NCBI GenBank assembly: GCA_018660835.1
Contig: JABJJN010000042.1
Coordinates: 1 to 63,316 of the forward strand
DNA from: Gemmatimonadota bacterium
GTDB taxonomy: Bacteria; Latescibacterota; UBA2968; UBA8231
Length of the DNA stretch: 63,316 nt
Direction of reading: 5' to 3'
The notes under the pieces were generated by a model. It had not been told where the DNA came from and did no database searches. It was given only the letters and a program-made list of their open reading frames with translations. Numbering within the stretch: the stretch's first letter is position 1; the number at the start of each line of letters is the position of its first letter. Below are positions 9,247 through 20,052 of the stretch, piece after piece. The position numbers and the translations under genes were made by a program.

Positions 9247-10521
9247 TTGATCCGCTCCCTATGGCTTCTGGCCACATTGCTGGCAGGTTGCAGCCTGTTC
9301 AATCAGGAACTACCCAACGTGCCACCAAAAGTCGAGGTGAGCACCGCTGACACCCTGCGCGTTGCTCGCGGTGGCAGCGTGAGCTTTGAGGTTTCTGCAT
9401 CCGACAAGGACGATGATCCCCTCGATTACAGTTGGTCAGCCCTGGGCGCCGGCTCTTTCAGCGATTCTGTCGCCAACATTACGACTTGGCGTGCTCCTGA
9501 CCTGATCGCAAGTCACTCGGAATTCTTCCTGATCACGGTAACGATTACCGACCACCAACCGGATACGGAAGACATCCTCGAGACGTTCCTTGTCGAGGTC
9601 GTACAGCAACTGCCCGTGCTTTCGGTGGCATCCGTCGACACGGTCATCTCCTTTCGTGAGCCCGCCCTTGTCTTGGCCGCGAGCGCTACGGACGCAGATG
9701 GAGACGATCTTGAATTCATCTGGGAATTGCTGGAAGGGAGCAGGACGTCGCTGCAGATTCCTGAGTCGGAGGCAGGACAGTCGGAGGTTACCCTGATCTC
9801 TTTGGTGCCGACCCAATTGAAATTGCTGCTCTCCGTGTCAGATGGATCCGACACGGTAAGCCAGGAGATCCTGGCCTCCGTGGAAGCAACCAATCTGCCG
9901 GACGGTGGTACTGTGACCCTCGAACGTCGCGTCGCCGACGGCACCATGGTCAGCTATGAGATGGATGTCTATGAGTATCCGAACCAGCGCGGCGTACTTC
10001 CGACGATCGTCGACAACTGGTTTGAGGCGCGTGCACTGTGTGAAGCGAAGGACATGCGGCTCTGCTCCTCTCATGAGTGGATCGATGCGTGTCAGGGCCC
10101 TGAGGAAGGGTTCTATTCGTCTACGGATGATCCCGACAATCTGCCAGAGGAATTTGGTCTGAGATTCTGCAACACCGTCGGCTCTGACCTGATCGATACG
10201 GAGAATGTCGAGCTGAATACGGTCGGACCGTCTGGCAGCTTCCCAAATTGCACAAGCCCCGATGTCGGTGTCTACGACCTGACAGGGAATGCATTTGAGT
10301 GGACGGAGGACTTCGATCCATTCCAAGGACGCGTGGGTGGCTTCTCATTGTCCGGGGCCATCATACGGGATGCTCAGTGCGGTCAAGTGTCGGAGATGGA
10401 GCCGCTGCCCTTTGCTGACGAACTGAACATCAGCGATGAGGCCGTCGTCGATAGCCTGCTGAGCCTCACGACGTATTCCGCCTATAGAGAAAGCAATTAT
10501 GGCTTCCGCTGCTGCCGCTGA
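9247..10521 (+). CDS. Lipoprotein with Ig/cadherin-like repeats and a C-terminal formylglycine-generating-enzyme-like domain
   Basis: A 424-residue probable lipoprotein read from a TTG start; the signal peptide MIRSLWLLATLLAGC ends in a clear lipobox with Cys15. Residues about 25-115 and 120-210 are two beta-sandwich repeats of the Ig/cadherin type (SASDKDDDPLDYSW, then SATDADGDDLEFIW). Residues about 215-424 resemble the sulfatase-modifying factor / formylglycine-generating-enzyme fold: NWFEARALCEAKDMRLCSSHEW, VYDLTGNAFEWTEDF and the terminal YGFRCCR. The domain is often a non-catalytic surface module in such lipoproteins, so I do not claim enzymatic activity. A second copy of its last 15 coding bases and following sequence occurs downstream (repeat at 10507-10601). 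Confidence 0.75.
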   Translation: MIRSLWLLATLLAGCSLFNQELPNVPPKVEVSTADTLRVARGGSVSFEVSASDKDDDPLDYSWSALGAGSFSDSVANITTWRAPDLIASHSEFFLITVTITDHQPDTEDILETFLVEVVQQLPVLSVASVDTVISFREPALVLAASATDADGDDLEFIWELLEGSRTSLQIPESEAGQSEVTLISLVPTQLKLLLSVSDGSDTVSQEILASVEATNLPDGGTVTLERRVADGTMVSYEMDVYEYPNQRGVLPTIVDNWFEARALCEAKDMRLCSSHEWIDACQGPEEGFYSSTDDPDNLPEEFGLRFCNTVGSDLIDTENVELNTVGPSGSFPNCTSPDVGVYDLTGNAFEWTEDFDPFQGRVGGFSLSGAIIRDAQCGQVSEMEPLPFADELNISDEAVVDSLLSLTTYSAYRESNYGFRCCR

Positions 10522-10601
10522 GGCGTAATAAGCATCAGGTGCGCCGGATGGTCTAGGCTTGCGCTGCTACCGTTGATGCATAATCAGCATCAGGTGCGCC
10601 G
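10507..10601. repeat. Two 40-bp imperfect direct repeats, 55-bp period
   Basis: Copies at 10507-10546 and 10562-10601 match at 35 of 40 positions and share the perfect core AGCATCAGGTGCGCCG. Copy 1 spans the 3' end and stop codon of the lipoprotein gene. Copy 2 lies inside the 3' end of the converging gene and codes for part of its C-terminal tail on the other strand. Confidence 0.85.
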
Positions 10602-10957
10602 ACAGAGGGACGCAAGCCTTCTGGCGTCCATTCTGGTGGAATCTCAGGTTCGAAACCCGACTCGGCCGCCTCGGTTTCGGTGACCGCCACGGGGCGTCGA
10701 ACACGTTCGAGTTCCATCGCCATGATCTGCCTGCGGGTGCCCGCCCAGCGCTGTTGTTTGGTCACTTGATGGGAGGCACGGCGGGTGATCAGTTCCTCGT
10801 GTCGAAGTCCCTTCAGGTGAGCGAGCATCGTCTCAATTTCCCTCTCGCGATGGTGCAACTGGTCCTGCAGTGTCCGCAATTGAAAAGCGGTGACGTAGCG
10901 GGCACTGATGGGGATCGCCAGTAGCAGCGATGCGAGGAAAATGTGCTCCACACCCAT
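10553..10957 (-). CDS. Small membrane-anchored coiled-coil protein, function unknown
   Basis: I do not recognise this 134-residue protein. It has one N-terminal hydrophobic segment (about residues 6-22, IFLASLLLAIPISARYV) followed by a charged helical stretch rich in Gln, Arg, Glu and His (about 25-60) that looks like a coiled coil. The Pro/Ala-rich C-terminal tail is encoded partly by copy 2 of the 40-bp repeat. An AAAGG ribosome-binding site precedes the ATG. It is transcribed against the neighbouring lipoprotein gene and away from larB. A role at the cell envelope is inference from the topology only. Confidence 0.6.
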   Translation of the reverse strand: MGVEHIFLASLLLAIPISARYVTAFQLRTLQDQLHHREREIETMLAHLKGLRHEELITRRASHQVTKQQRWAGTRRQIMAMELERVRRPVAVTETEAAESGFEPEIPPEWTPEGLRPSVGAPDADYASTVAAQA

Positions 10958-11192
10958 GTTGCCAGGACCTTTCGACTAAGAGAGTTAGGGTTGTTGTCTA
11001 TCCTCAGGCGGACACACCATACAAGCAACGCCTGTGCCGGAATACCACTCGATATCCATCTGGCTGTTTTTAAACGACTTAACAGAACCTTCCTTGTTGG
11101 ACACCACTCTCCTGAAGGGAAACCATTGCCGCCAGCGCGGCGCAGGAGTTCCTTTAGGCCACGGTTCCAGCCCTATACGCTAAGAGACCACG

Positions 11193-11960
11193 ATGGATCA
11201 GATACGATTAGAACAGATGTTGCGGGATGTCGCGGCGGGCGACGTCGCCCCGGATGAGGCCATGTCGCAGCTTCGTTCGCTGCCCTTCGAAGATCTGGGT
11301 TTCGCTCATGTTGATCATCATCGAGCGCTGCGCACGGGGTATCCGGAAACCATTTTCTGTCAGGGCAAAACGCCAGTCCAGGTAGTGGCGATCGCCGAGA
11401 GACTCGCCGCGGCAGAATCAGTCGTTCTCGCCACGCGCGTCGAGGAAGAAACGGCGGTGGCTCTGCAAAGTACATTCGCCAATGCAGACCACGACGAAGT
11501 CGCTCGAACAGTCGTGATTTGGCCAGCAGACGCGCCGCAGCCAGAGGGTGGTGGGTTGGTCCTCGTCGTCAGCGCCGGTACGTCGGACCTTCCCGTGGCA
11601 CAGGAAGCGGTGGTCACATCAACAACCATGGGCGCCCGCACAGAGGGGATCTTTGATGTTGGCGTCGCCGGCATTCATCGTCTGTTGGCCTATCGAGACA
11701 GATTGGCTGAGGCCCGTGTTATCGTCGTTGTCGCCGGTATGGAGGGAGCCCTCGCATCCGTCGTTGGCGGACTCGTCGATGCACCGGTGATCGCCGTGCC
11801 GACAAGCGTCGGTTATGGAGCCAGCTTCGGCGGCCTCGCCGCACTGCTGACGATGCTCAATTCGTGTGCCTCCGGTGTGCTCACCTGCAATATCGACAAT
11901 GGCTACGGAGCGGGTTACTCGGCAGCCCTCATCAACAACCGCAGTCTTCAGGCCACCTGA
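11193..11960 (+). CDS. larB: LarB, pyridinium-3,5-biscarboxylic acid mononucleotide synthase
   Basis: LarB carboxylates nicotinic acid adenine dinucleotide in the first step toward the nickel-pincer cofactor of lactate racemase and related enzymes. The 255-residue protein has the LarB N-terminal region (LRSLPFEDLGFAHVDHHRALRTGYPE) and the PurE-like C-terminal core: VVSAGTSDLPVAQEA, DVGVAGIHRLL, VVVAGMEGALASVVGGL and AVPTSVGYGASFGGLAALL. No larC or larE is in the window. It is followed 42 bp later by mobA in the same direction, so the pair may be co-transcribed as cofactor genes. Confidence 0.93.
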   Translation: MDQIRLEQMLRDVAAGDVAPDEAMSQLRSLPFEDLGFAHVDHHRALRTGYPETIFCQGKTPVQVVAIAERLAAAESVVLATRVEEETAVALQSTFANADHDEVARTVVIWPADAPQPEGGGLVLVVSAGTSDLPVAQEAVVTSTTMGARTEGIFDVGVAGIHRLLAYRDRLAEARVIVVVAGMEGALASVVGGLVDAPVIAVPTSVGYGASFGGLAALLTMLNSCASGVLTCNIDNGYGAGYSAALINNRSLQAT

Positions 11961-12002
11961 GGCTGGACAGCTGCAAGACGGCTGTCCCAAAGCTCATAGA
12001 AG

Positions 12003-12641
12003 ATGCAAGCAGGAGACCCGGTTTCAGGCCCCCATTGCGGCATTGCCATCCTCGCAGGCGGCAACAGTCGTCGACTGGGTCAACCCAAAGCGTGTCTTCA
12101 CGTCGGCGGGCGCCCCCTACTACAGCGGGTCCTGGGTGCCACCTCGTCCCTGGACACACCGACATGGCTCGTGAGGGCCGCGGAACCGGTTAAGCCCCTT
12201 GCTGAACTGATGGACGACACAGGCGTGCCGCAACTGATAGATGAGTATCAGGACGCGGGCCCTCTGGGAGGTCTGGCGACGGCGTTGGCGCAAACCTCCT
12301 GCCAGCGCGTCTTGCTCTTAGCCTGCGATCTGCCCTTCCTGAGCTCTGAATTTCTTCGCTGGTTACTGGATCGGTCCCCGCATTCGACGGCCGTCGTTCC
12401 CGAGGACACCGACGCCGACCACCTACATCCACTGTGCGCGGTGTATGATCGTCGCTGTCAACCGGTTCTCAACCAGTGCCTCGAGTCGGGGCGATTCCGT
12501 GTGCACGACTTCCTCGCCAGATTGAATGACAAACACATCGTGCCGTCGTCGAAGTGGCAAGCATTTGATACAGGGGGGTTGTTGGCGAACATCAACACGG
12601 AAGCAGACCTGGCGCAGGCACAACTCATCGCAGGCGCTTAG
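12003..12641 (+). CDS. mobA: Molybdenum cofactor guanylyltransferase (MobA-like nucleotidyltransferase)
   Basis: MobA transfers GMP from GTP to molybdopterin-bound molybdenum to make the bis-MGD cofactor. The nucleotide-binding signature AILAGGNSRRLGQPKACL is at about residues 15-32, with the usual downstream segments DAGPLGGLATAL at about 84-95 and LLACDLPFLSSEFL at about 105-118, where the Asp binds metal. The C-terminal region ends in the NINTEADLAQAQ segment typical of MobA. Length 212 residues is normal. It follows larB by 42 bp and converges on ctaB with 16 bp between stop codons. A MobA-like enzyme of different specificity (for example MocA-type) cannot be excluded. Confidence 0.85.
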   Translation: MQAGDPVSGPHCGIAILAGGNSRRLGQPKACLHVGGRPLLQRVLGATSSLDTPTWLVRAAEPVKPLAELMDDTGVPQLIDEYQDAGPLGGLATALAQTSCQRVLLLACDLPFLSSEFLRWLLDRSPHSTAVVPEDTDADHLHPLCAVYDRRCQPVLNQCLESGRFRVHDFLARLNDKHIVPSSKWQAFDTGGLLANINTEADLAQAQLIAGA

Positions 12642-12657
12642 AAGACGGATCTTCTGC

Positions 12658-13518
12658 CTAGAGAGACTTATCGATCACTGTCAGCAGAAACAGCAGGGGC
12701 AGGTAGATCACGGAGGCGCGCAACAGGCGTCGCGCTTGGAATTGATCCCGTGCCATGACGAGAGATATGCTGGCGGCGAGCATGCCAAGACCGAGTACCG
12801 TCGCGCCCACGACATACACAACACCGGAGATCCCCAACCACGCGGGCCCCAGAGAAACGACAATCAGCAGGAGGGAGAATCCGATGATCTGGCGGCATGT
12901 GCGAGGATACCCCTCCTCTTCCAGGCACGGCAGCATGCGAAAACCGGCGCGCCGGTAATCGTCACGAAAAATCCAGGCGATCGAGTAGAAATGTGGATGC
13001 TGCCACGCGAAGAGAATCGCGAACAGTGCACAAGCTCCCCACTCGAGTTCACCGGAGGCGGCAGTCCATCCACCCACCGGGGGCAGCGCCCCAGGGATGG
13101 CGCCAAGAGACGTGTTGAGCCACGTCATCCGCTTCATCGGCGTGTAGATAACCACATAGAGAAACGCCGTCAGCAGTGCGAGCCAGGCCGTGAGCAGGTT
13201 GGTCGTCACCACGAGCAGGACCTGCCCAAGCAATATCAGGCAGAACCCGAAGGACAGGGTCGCCGACGGCGTCAGACCACCTGATGGCAGTGGACGTGAG
13301 GACGTACGCTGCATCATAGCGTCCACATCACGCTCGATATAGTGATTGAGTGCCGCGGAGCCACCGGACACCATCGCTGTTCCCAGCAGCGTCCACATCA
13401 TCGTGAGCAGGGACATCTGTCCGTCCGCGCCCAGGTAAAATCCAAGGGCGGTCATGACCAAAACCAGCGTCGTGATTCGAGGTTTTGTCAGTTCGAGATA
13501 ATTGCTCAGTTGCGACAT
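12658..13518 (-). CDS. ctaB: Protoheme IX farnesyltransferase (heme O synthase)
   Basis: UbiA-family membrane prenyltransferase that adds farnesyl to heme B to form heme O for terminal oxidases. I start it at the ATG at 13518 (MSQLSNYLELTKPRI), which gives 286 residues and the family's N-terminus; the open frame runs further upstream without similarity. The first Asp-rich motif is ALNHYIERDVDAMMQRTSSR at about residues 50-69. The second conserved loop is at about 105-135 (YTPMKRMTWLNTSLGAIPGA), and HPHFYSIAWIFRDDYRRAGF at about 171-190 is the second Asp-rich region. Several hydrophobic segments are visible. No cytochrome oxidase genes lie next to it. It implies aerobic or microaerobic respiration. 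Confidence 0.93.
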   Translation of the reverse strand: MSQLSNYLELTKPRITTLVLVMTALGFYLGADGQMSLLTMMWTLLGTAMVSGGSAALNHYIERDVDAMMQRTSSRPLPSGGLTPSATLSFGFCLILLGQVLLVVTTNLLTAWLALLTAFLYVVIYTPMKRMTWLNTSLGAIPGALPPVGGWTAASGELEWGACALFAILFAWQHPHFYSIAWIFRDDYRRAGFRMLPCLEEEGYPRTCRQIIGFSLLLIVVSLGPAWLGISGVVYVVGATVLGLGMLAASISLVMARDQFQARRLLRASVIYLPLLFLLTVIDKSL

Positions 13519-13548
13519 AGGGCAACAATATAACCGCTGCCTATGTGA

Positions 13549-15651
<2,103 letters not shown>

Positions 15652-15721
15652 TCAGGGGCAGTGGATACGGATCTGAACAGGGCCCAGGAAATCCTAACTT
15701 AGGACACAGGCGCTCAGTCTC

Positions 15722-17104
15722 TCAGAGACCACTCACAGAAGCGAGATCGCGAACCGCATCGTGAAGGACGTCGACAGCGAATCCGACATTTGCCACAGAG
15801 ACGCACTCGTCATGGCCGTGACATAGCTCAAAAAATGTCCGGACTTCCTCCTCATGCCGCATCGGCACGAATCCGTAGATCACGATGTCTCGATCAGTGA
15901 GGAAACGAGCATCAGTTCCACCCGTCTGCATGAACGGCGCCAGGCAGGCCTGCGGCTCATGGCGCCGCAGGGCGGTCTCCAAATGACCGAGCAAGGGGGT
16001 GTCGTGATCGAAGGCAGCACCGGGTCTGAAATCCCCATCCTGAAGTTGAGCGGTCATCGCCCCCCCTTCGAGTAACAGAGCCTGTATCTCTGCCTGCATC
16101 TGTGCAGCCGACACGCCCGGCAAAGGCCGCCCACTCAGACCCGCTGTTGCCTTGGATGGAATCACATTGCGTTTGATTCCCGATTGTAGCAGAGTCGGCG
16201 TACAGGTACTACGCAGCATAGCATCGAACATGAGACGTACAGGTTCCGTCACCGGCAATTGTGGCAGCGCCTCATCACAACGCTGAGGATCGAGTAGCGC
16301 CAGCAGCAGCTTCCCCACTTCTGGCCGCGCCGCAGCTGCTGCCGTCTCGAAGAAGGCCCGTACCACGGGTGTCACCGAATGTGGTAGCTTGCCTCCAAGA
16401 CGGGCCAATGCTGGGGCGAGATGGACAATGGGGTTGTCCGCGTGTGGCACTGAGCTGTGTCCGGGTGTGCCTGCAGCGGTCACGTCAAAGTCGGCACTAC
16501 CTTTTTCGGCTGCCTGGCATGTGTAGACAGATTGGCCATCGATCAACACGGCGAATCCTCCCGCCTCATTCAATCCATACTCGGCGTCGAACAGGTCGGG
16601 CCGTTCGCGAGTTAGAAACTCCATGCCGTGGTGGCCGCCGAATTCTTCGTCCGCAGCGGCAATCAGTACGATATCGCGAGTCAGTGGCTTTCCAGCACGG
16701 TGCAGCATCAACAGAACCTGCATATGTACTGCAGCAGTCAATTTCGAATCGATTGCCCCGCGACCATACACGAAGCCGTCCACGAGATTCGCCTCGAAGG
16801 GGGGTTGTGTCCATTGATCTGGTTCAACAGGGACCACATCGAGATGTGACATGAGCAGCAGTGGCCGCTGCGATCCATCGCCTCGCATACGGACGGTCAG
16901 ACTTGCCCGCTGTGGCTCGGATTCGATGACTTCAACTCCGTCTACGCCTTCGCGCAAGAGTTCCTCTGCAAGCATCTGGGCCGCCGCCATCTCGTTGCCC
17001 GGTGGATTGACTGTATCAAACCGAATCAATCGTTGCAGACGCTCAACCGTCTCGCTGTGGTTCTTTTCTAAGCATCCAGCCACTATAGACTCTCGAATCG
17101 CCAT
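15722..17104 (-). CDS. M20-family metallopeptidase / N-acyl-amino-acid deacylase
   Basis: Zinc amidohydrolase of the M20 family (460 residues). The metal and catalytic motifs are intact: MSHLDVVPVEP (His87, Asp89), GRGAIDSK (Asp119), AADEEFGG (Glu153-Glu154), the dimerisation-domain segment GTPGHSSVPHADN and the late QTGGTDARF. The length and the HLDVVP motif fit the aminoacylase-1/carboxypeptidase S branch better than short ArgE proteins. It is the last gene of the minus-strand arginine cluster, and its start overlaps the end of the preceding enolase-superfamily gene by 22 bp. Deacylation of an N-acyl amino acid, possibly acetylornithine, is an inference from the family and its operon. Confidence 0.88.
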   Translation of the reverse strand: MAIRESIVAGCLEKNHSETVERLQRLIRFDTVNPPGNEMAAAQMLAEELLREGVDGVEVIESEPQRASLTVRMRGDGSQRPLLLMSHLDVVPVEPDQWTQPPFEANLVDGFVYGRGAIDSKLTAAVHMQVLLMLHRAGKPLTRDIVLIAAADEEFGGHHGMEFLTRERPDLFDAEYGLNEAGGFAVLIDGQSVYTCQAAEKGSADFDVTAAGTPGHSSVPHADNPIVHLAPALARLGGKLPHSVTPVVRAFFETAAAAARPEVGKLLLALLDPQRCDEALPQLPVTEPVRLMFDAMLRSTCTPTLLQSGIKRNVIPSKATAGLSGRPLPGVSAAQMQAEIQALLLEGGAMTAQLQDGDFRPGAAFDHDTPLLGHLETALRRHEPQACLAPFMQTGGTDARFLTDRDIVIYGFVPMRHEEEVRTFFELCHGHDECVSVANVGFAVDVLHDAVRDLASVSGL

Positions 17105-18519
17105 TGGTCCAGTGGTGTCATGGAGGTCACGTCGACAGTTCCTTCTCCCACACCGAGGCCGGGCATCTGCAGTGACCGCAGATCAATTCGACCACCCGTC
17201 ACAGACAACCTGCATCCATCCGAGCCTCCGGCGTAGAGCGTTCCGTGCTCTTGCAGGCATGCATCACGCTCTGCCTGGGTCAGATGATCAAGACCGCGCA
17301 CATAGTGATGTCCGTTGCGTTCAGCGTGATCGAGGCCGAGGGCCGCGATGTGTGCCAGATCCTGATGCAGCGGCACGACAGGCAGATTCATCAGGTCCTC
17401 TGCCGTGAGCAGGTAACGGACTGAATCGGAACTGCGTTGCTGCGCCAGAGCCTGGTTGGCCAGAGCCTTGAACACACCCTTACAGTTCTTCGTCGACACA
17501 CCGCGGTAGCCGATGTCGATTGCTCGTGAAAATGTATCCAGATCCCCATCGGACTCGTCTACGATCATCGGCTTGTCCCGACCGATCCGCGCGATTCGTG
17601 CCCCTTGCGATGGGTCGAGAGCCACGCTGCGTTCGAGAGGTTGCTCTATGTAGGAGATCGCCCGGTAGAAATCTGGAAGTTCCCCCTGCAACCGTGCCAG
17701 CAAGGACTCGAAAGGTTCCAGGTCAGCGTATTGCTCGTTGCCATCCAGAGAGATGACGCAGCTTCCTACAGACCTTTCAACGACGCTGGCAATCTGTCGC
17801 AGACGCTCAAGATCCGCATCTGCGTCCCCTTGGATTTTGATCTTGAAATGGGTCAATCCCTGGGTCGTGATATACGCCGCCAATGACTGCGGCAGGCCAT
17901 CATCCAAACGATCCTGATCAGGAATATCAGCATCTTCGATGGGATCGGTGAGGCCCACCGTATGACGAATGGCAATGGACGATGATGGCCTTTCTGCGAT
18001 GACGTCCCTCACCTGTGTCGCGTCGAGGGATGCAAGAATCTGTCCCAGATCCACGCCAAGGGGATTGTCAGCGGTTTGCAGCATGGAGTGGTAGCTCAAG
18101 CCGATACCACGACCGAGCGCATCGATCATGGCGCGCTCCATCAAGGTGCTGCCAAAGGCCGCCGTCAGATGATTAAGATGACGCCCATCACCTGCACGAA
18201 GTGTCGCTGCGTAGACATCCTGCCACAAATCAAAAACGCTGGTTGGGTTGGCGCCGATGTCGCTGAGAGTCTGCGCAGCTGACTGAGCGACAAAAAGCAG
18301 GTCTTCTACATTGTCCTTGTATTCTTTGGCTGGATCCTTGTCGAACCACTTCGGTGGAAGGATGTCTGCCGCATAACCGAGACAACGAACACCGCCATGA
18401 GTCTCTGCGTTCAGCGTAACGTGTAGAATTGGCACCGACGTCAGTGTCGCCACGCCATATCGAAATGGCATCCGCGTGCGCACATTGCGCATATGAAAAA
18501 CGATCTCGTGGATACGCAT
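17083..18519 (-). CDS. Enolase-superfamily enzyme (muconate-lactonising/racemase-like), paralogue 1
   Basis: About 478 residues from the ATG at 18519; a GTG at 18555 is the longer alternative. Enolase-superfamily residues are in order: the Lys-x-Lys pair in HFKIKIQGD (K226, K228), metal ligands Asp259 (ISLDGNEQY), Glu292 (YIEQP) and Asp321 (MIVDESDG), and a second-side Lys344 in VSTKNCKG. This is the pattern of the muconate-lactonising / dipeptide epimerase / acylamino-acid racemase subgroup. The protein is about 100 residues longer than typical members, with extra N-terminal sequence carrying PPKWFDKDP, shared with the upstream paralogue. Reaction unknown. It sits 52 bp downstream of that paralogue and overlaps the M20 gene. 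Confidence 0.85.
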   Translation of the reverse strand: MRIHEIVFHMRNVRTRMPFRYGVATLTSVPILHVTLNAETHGGVRCLGYAADILPPKWFDKDPAKEYKDNVEDLLFVAQSAAQTLSDIGANPTSVFDLWQDVYAATLRAGDGRHLNHLTAAFGSTLMERAMIDALGRGIGLSYHSMLQTADNPLGVDLGQILASLDATQVRDVIAERPSSSIAIRHTVGLTDPIEDADIPDQDRLDDGLPQSLAAYITTQGLTHFKIKIQGDADADLERLRQIASVVERSVGSCVISLDGNEQYADLEPFESLLARLQGELPDFYRAISYIEQPLERSVALDPSQGARIARIGRDKPMIVDESDGDLDTFSRAIDIGYRGVSTKNCKGVFKALANQALAQQRSSDSVRYLLTAEDLMNLPVVPLHQDLAHIAALGLDHAERNGHHYVRGLDHLTQAERDACLQEHGTLYAGGSDGCRLSVTGGRIDLRSLQMPGLGVGEGTVDVTSMTPLDQWRFESL

Positions 18520-18571
18520 TTTTGTACTCACGATGTCACACTCTCGAATTCCCACGCCGAGTTATTCATGC

Positions 18572-20041
18572 TTACTGTACCGTCCCCACCTGTTCCAGAT
18601 CTTCCGGCTGCCAGGTATCAAGAGGAATCGTCGTCTGCGGATCGATCTGTGCCTTGACGCCGAGACCCGGCACTTGCAGTGAGGTCAGATCCATGGCACC
18701 GTCGGTTACCTTGAGGCTGGTGAGCCCCTCCCCCAGATCTTCATACAGGGATTGGTGCGGCCCATGACAGGCAGCCGCCTCGCTCTCGGGAAGATGATCA
18801 ATTCCCCGCACGTAGTGATGACCATTACGCTCGACATGCTCGACATCGATCGCCGCCAGATGTGCTAGATCCTGCTGCAGAGCGATGAGGGGGATATTGG
18901 TCAGGTCTTCTCCCGTCACGAAGTAGTGATGTGGTCCTTCGGCAGAGAACGTCTTGCACAACCCCAGGTTGGCCAGCGCCTTGATCATCCCCTTGCAGAC
19001 CTTCGAAGACACACCGCGGTAGCCACGCTCGACAGAGAGACGGAATGTATCGAGGCCTTCATCGGCCTCATCAATGATCAAAGGGATCCGTGCGGACAGG
19101 CTGTGAATTTGCGGCGCCACGGATACGTCCAGACAGATGGCTCGATCAAGTGGCTGTTCGAGGTAGATAATGCTGTTGTAGAGGCGGCGAACAGGATCCG
19201 AGCCGGACTCCAATCGATCGAGGAGGCTCACCAGCAAATCGGGGTCGCTGTATTGTTCGTTTCCATCAAGCGTCACTGTGACGTTGTCGATACCCGAGAT
19301 CACCTCTGCGATCTGCGCAAGGCGCTCGACATCGGCGTCGACATCACCACCGACTTTGATCTTGAAATACGTCAGACCTTGCTGGGCGATGTACTGATCT
19401 AGCCCTTGTGGCAGGCCATCATTGATGCGCGCCGCATCTTCGATCGAATCTTCGCGCAGCGGGTCTAGAAGGCCAACAGTATGCCGTACCTGCATCGTCG
19501 CGCGCGGTTTCGCGGGTAGCAGATCAGCCGGTGACACTCCTGTGAGTTGGGTATGCAGGGTGCCCAGGTCAATGCCCAGATGATTGTCACGCAACATGTC
19601 GAAATAACTAAGCCCCTCTGCCCGACCGAGTCCGTCGATGATCGCGCGCTCGAGCAGAGTGCTACCGTAGGCACTTGTTAATTCATTCAGACCACGACTT
19701 TCGCCCCAGGCCAGGGCCGCGTCGTATCCCAGCTTCCACAGATCAAAAGCCGAGGCGGGTTCGTGCACAGCCTCAACCGCCGAGCACGCAGCTTTCGCCG
19801 AGTCGATGAGATCGTTCATGTTGTCGGCGTATGTCTTGGACGGATCTTTGTCGAACCACTTGGGTGCCAACATATCGGCCGCAACACCTTGAGCACGGTG
19901 TCCATTGCGGGTCTCGACGTCGGCGAACAAGTGGATCTGAGCTGCCGCCGTTAGTGTAACTGCGCCAAACCGAAAGGGAAGACGCATGGGAACCTGGCGT
20001 ACGCCGAAACGCAGATTGCTTACTGAAATCGGTAGGGTCAT
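18572..20041 (-). CDS. Enolase-superfamily enzyme (muconate-lactonising/racemase-like), paralogue 2
   Basis: Close relative of the gene just downstream, 489 residues, with the same layout. Active-site residues are visible: Lys227 and Lys229 (TYFKIKVGGD), Asp259 (VTLDGNEQY), Glu295 (YLEQPLDR), Asp324 (IIDEADEG) and Lys347 (SSKVCKGM). The N-terminal capping domain contains the shared APKWFDKDPSK and MRLPFRFGAVTL. The C-terminal region keeps ERNGHHYVRGIDHL, which both paralogues share almost exactly. Metal-dependent enolisation of a carboxylate is expected from the family; the substrate is not known. It starts 11 bp after argH, so co-transcription with arginine genes is likely. Confidence 0.86.
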   Translation of the reverse strand: MTLPISVSNLRFGVRQVPMRLPFRFGAVTLTAAAQIHLFADVETRNGHRAQGVAADMLAPKWFDKDPSKTYADNMNDLIDSAKAACSAVEAVHEPASAFDLWKLGYDAALAWGESRGLNELTSAYGSTLLERAIIDGLGRAEGLSYFDMLRDNHLGIDLGTLHTQLTGVSPADLLPAKPRATMQVRHTVGLLDPLREDSIEDAARINDGLPQGLDQYIAQQGLTYFKIKVGGDVDADVERLAQIAEVISGIDNVTVTLDGNEQYSDPDLLVSLLDRLESGSDPVRRLYNSIIYLEQPLDRAICLDVSVAPQIHSLSARIPLIIDEADEGLDTFRLSVERGYRGVSSKVCKGMIKALANLGLCKTFSAEGPHHYFVTGEDLTNIPLIALQQDLAHLAAIDVEHVERNGHHYVRGIDHLPESEAAACHGPHQSLYEDLGEGLTSLKVTDGAMDLTSLQVPGLGVKAQIDPQTTIPLDTWQPEDLEQVGTVQ

Positions 20042-20052
20042 GGAATTCTTTG

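Noticed and set aside
15722..17104. Assigning the M20 gene as argE
   Set aside because: Operon position fits, but length and motifs fit the aminoacylase/carboxypeptidase S branch, so I kept the family-level name.
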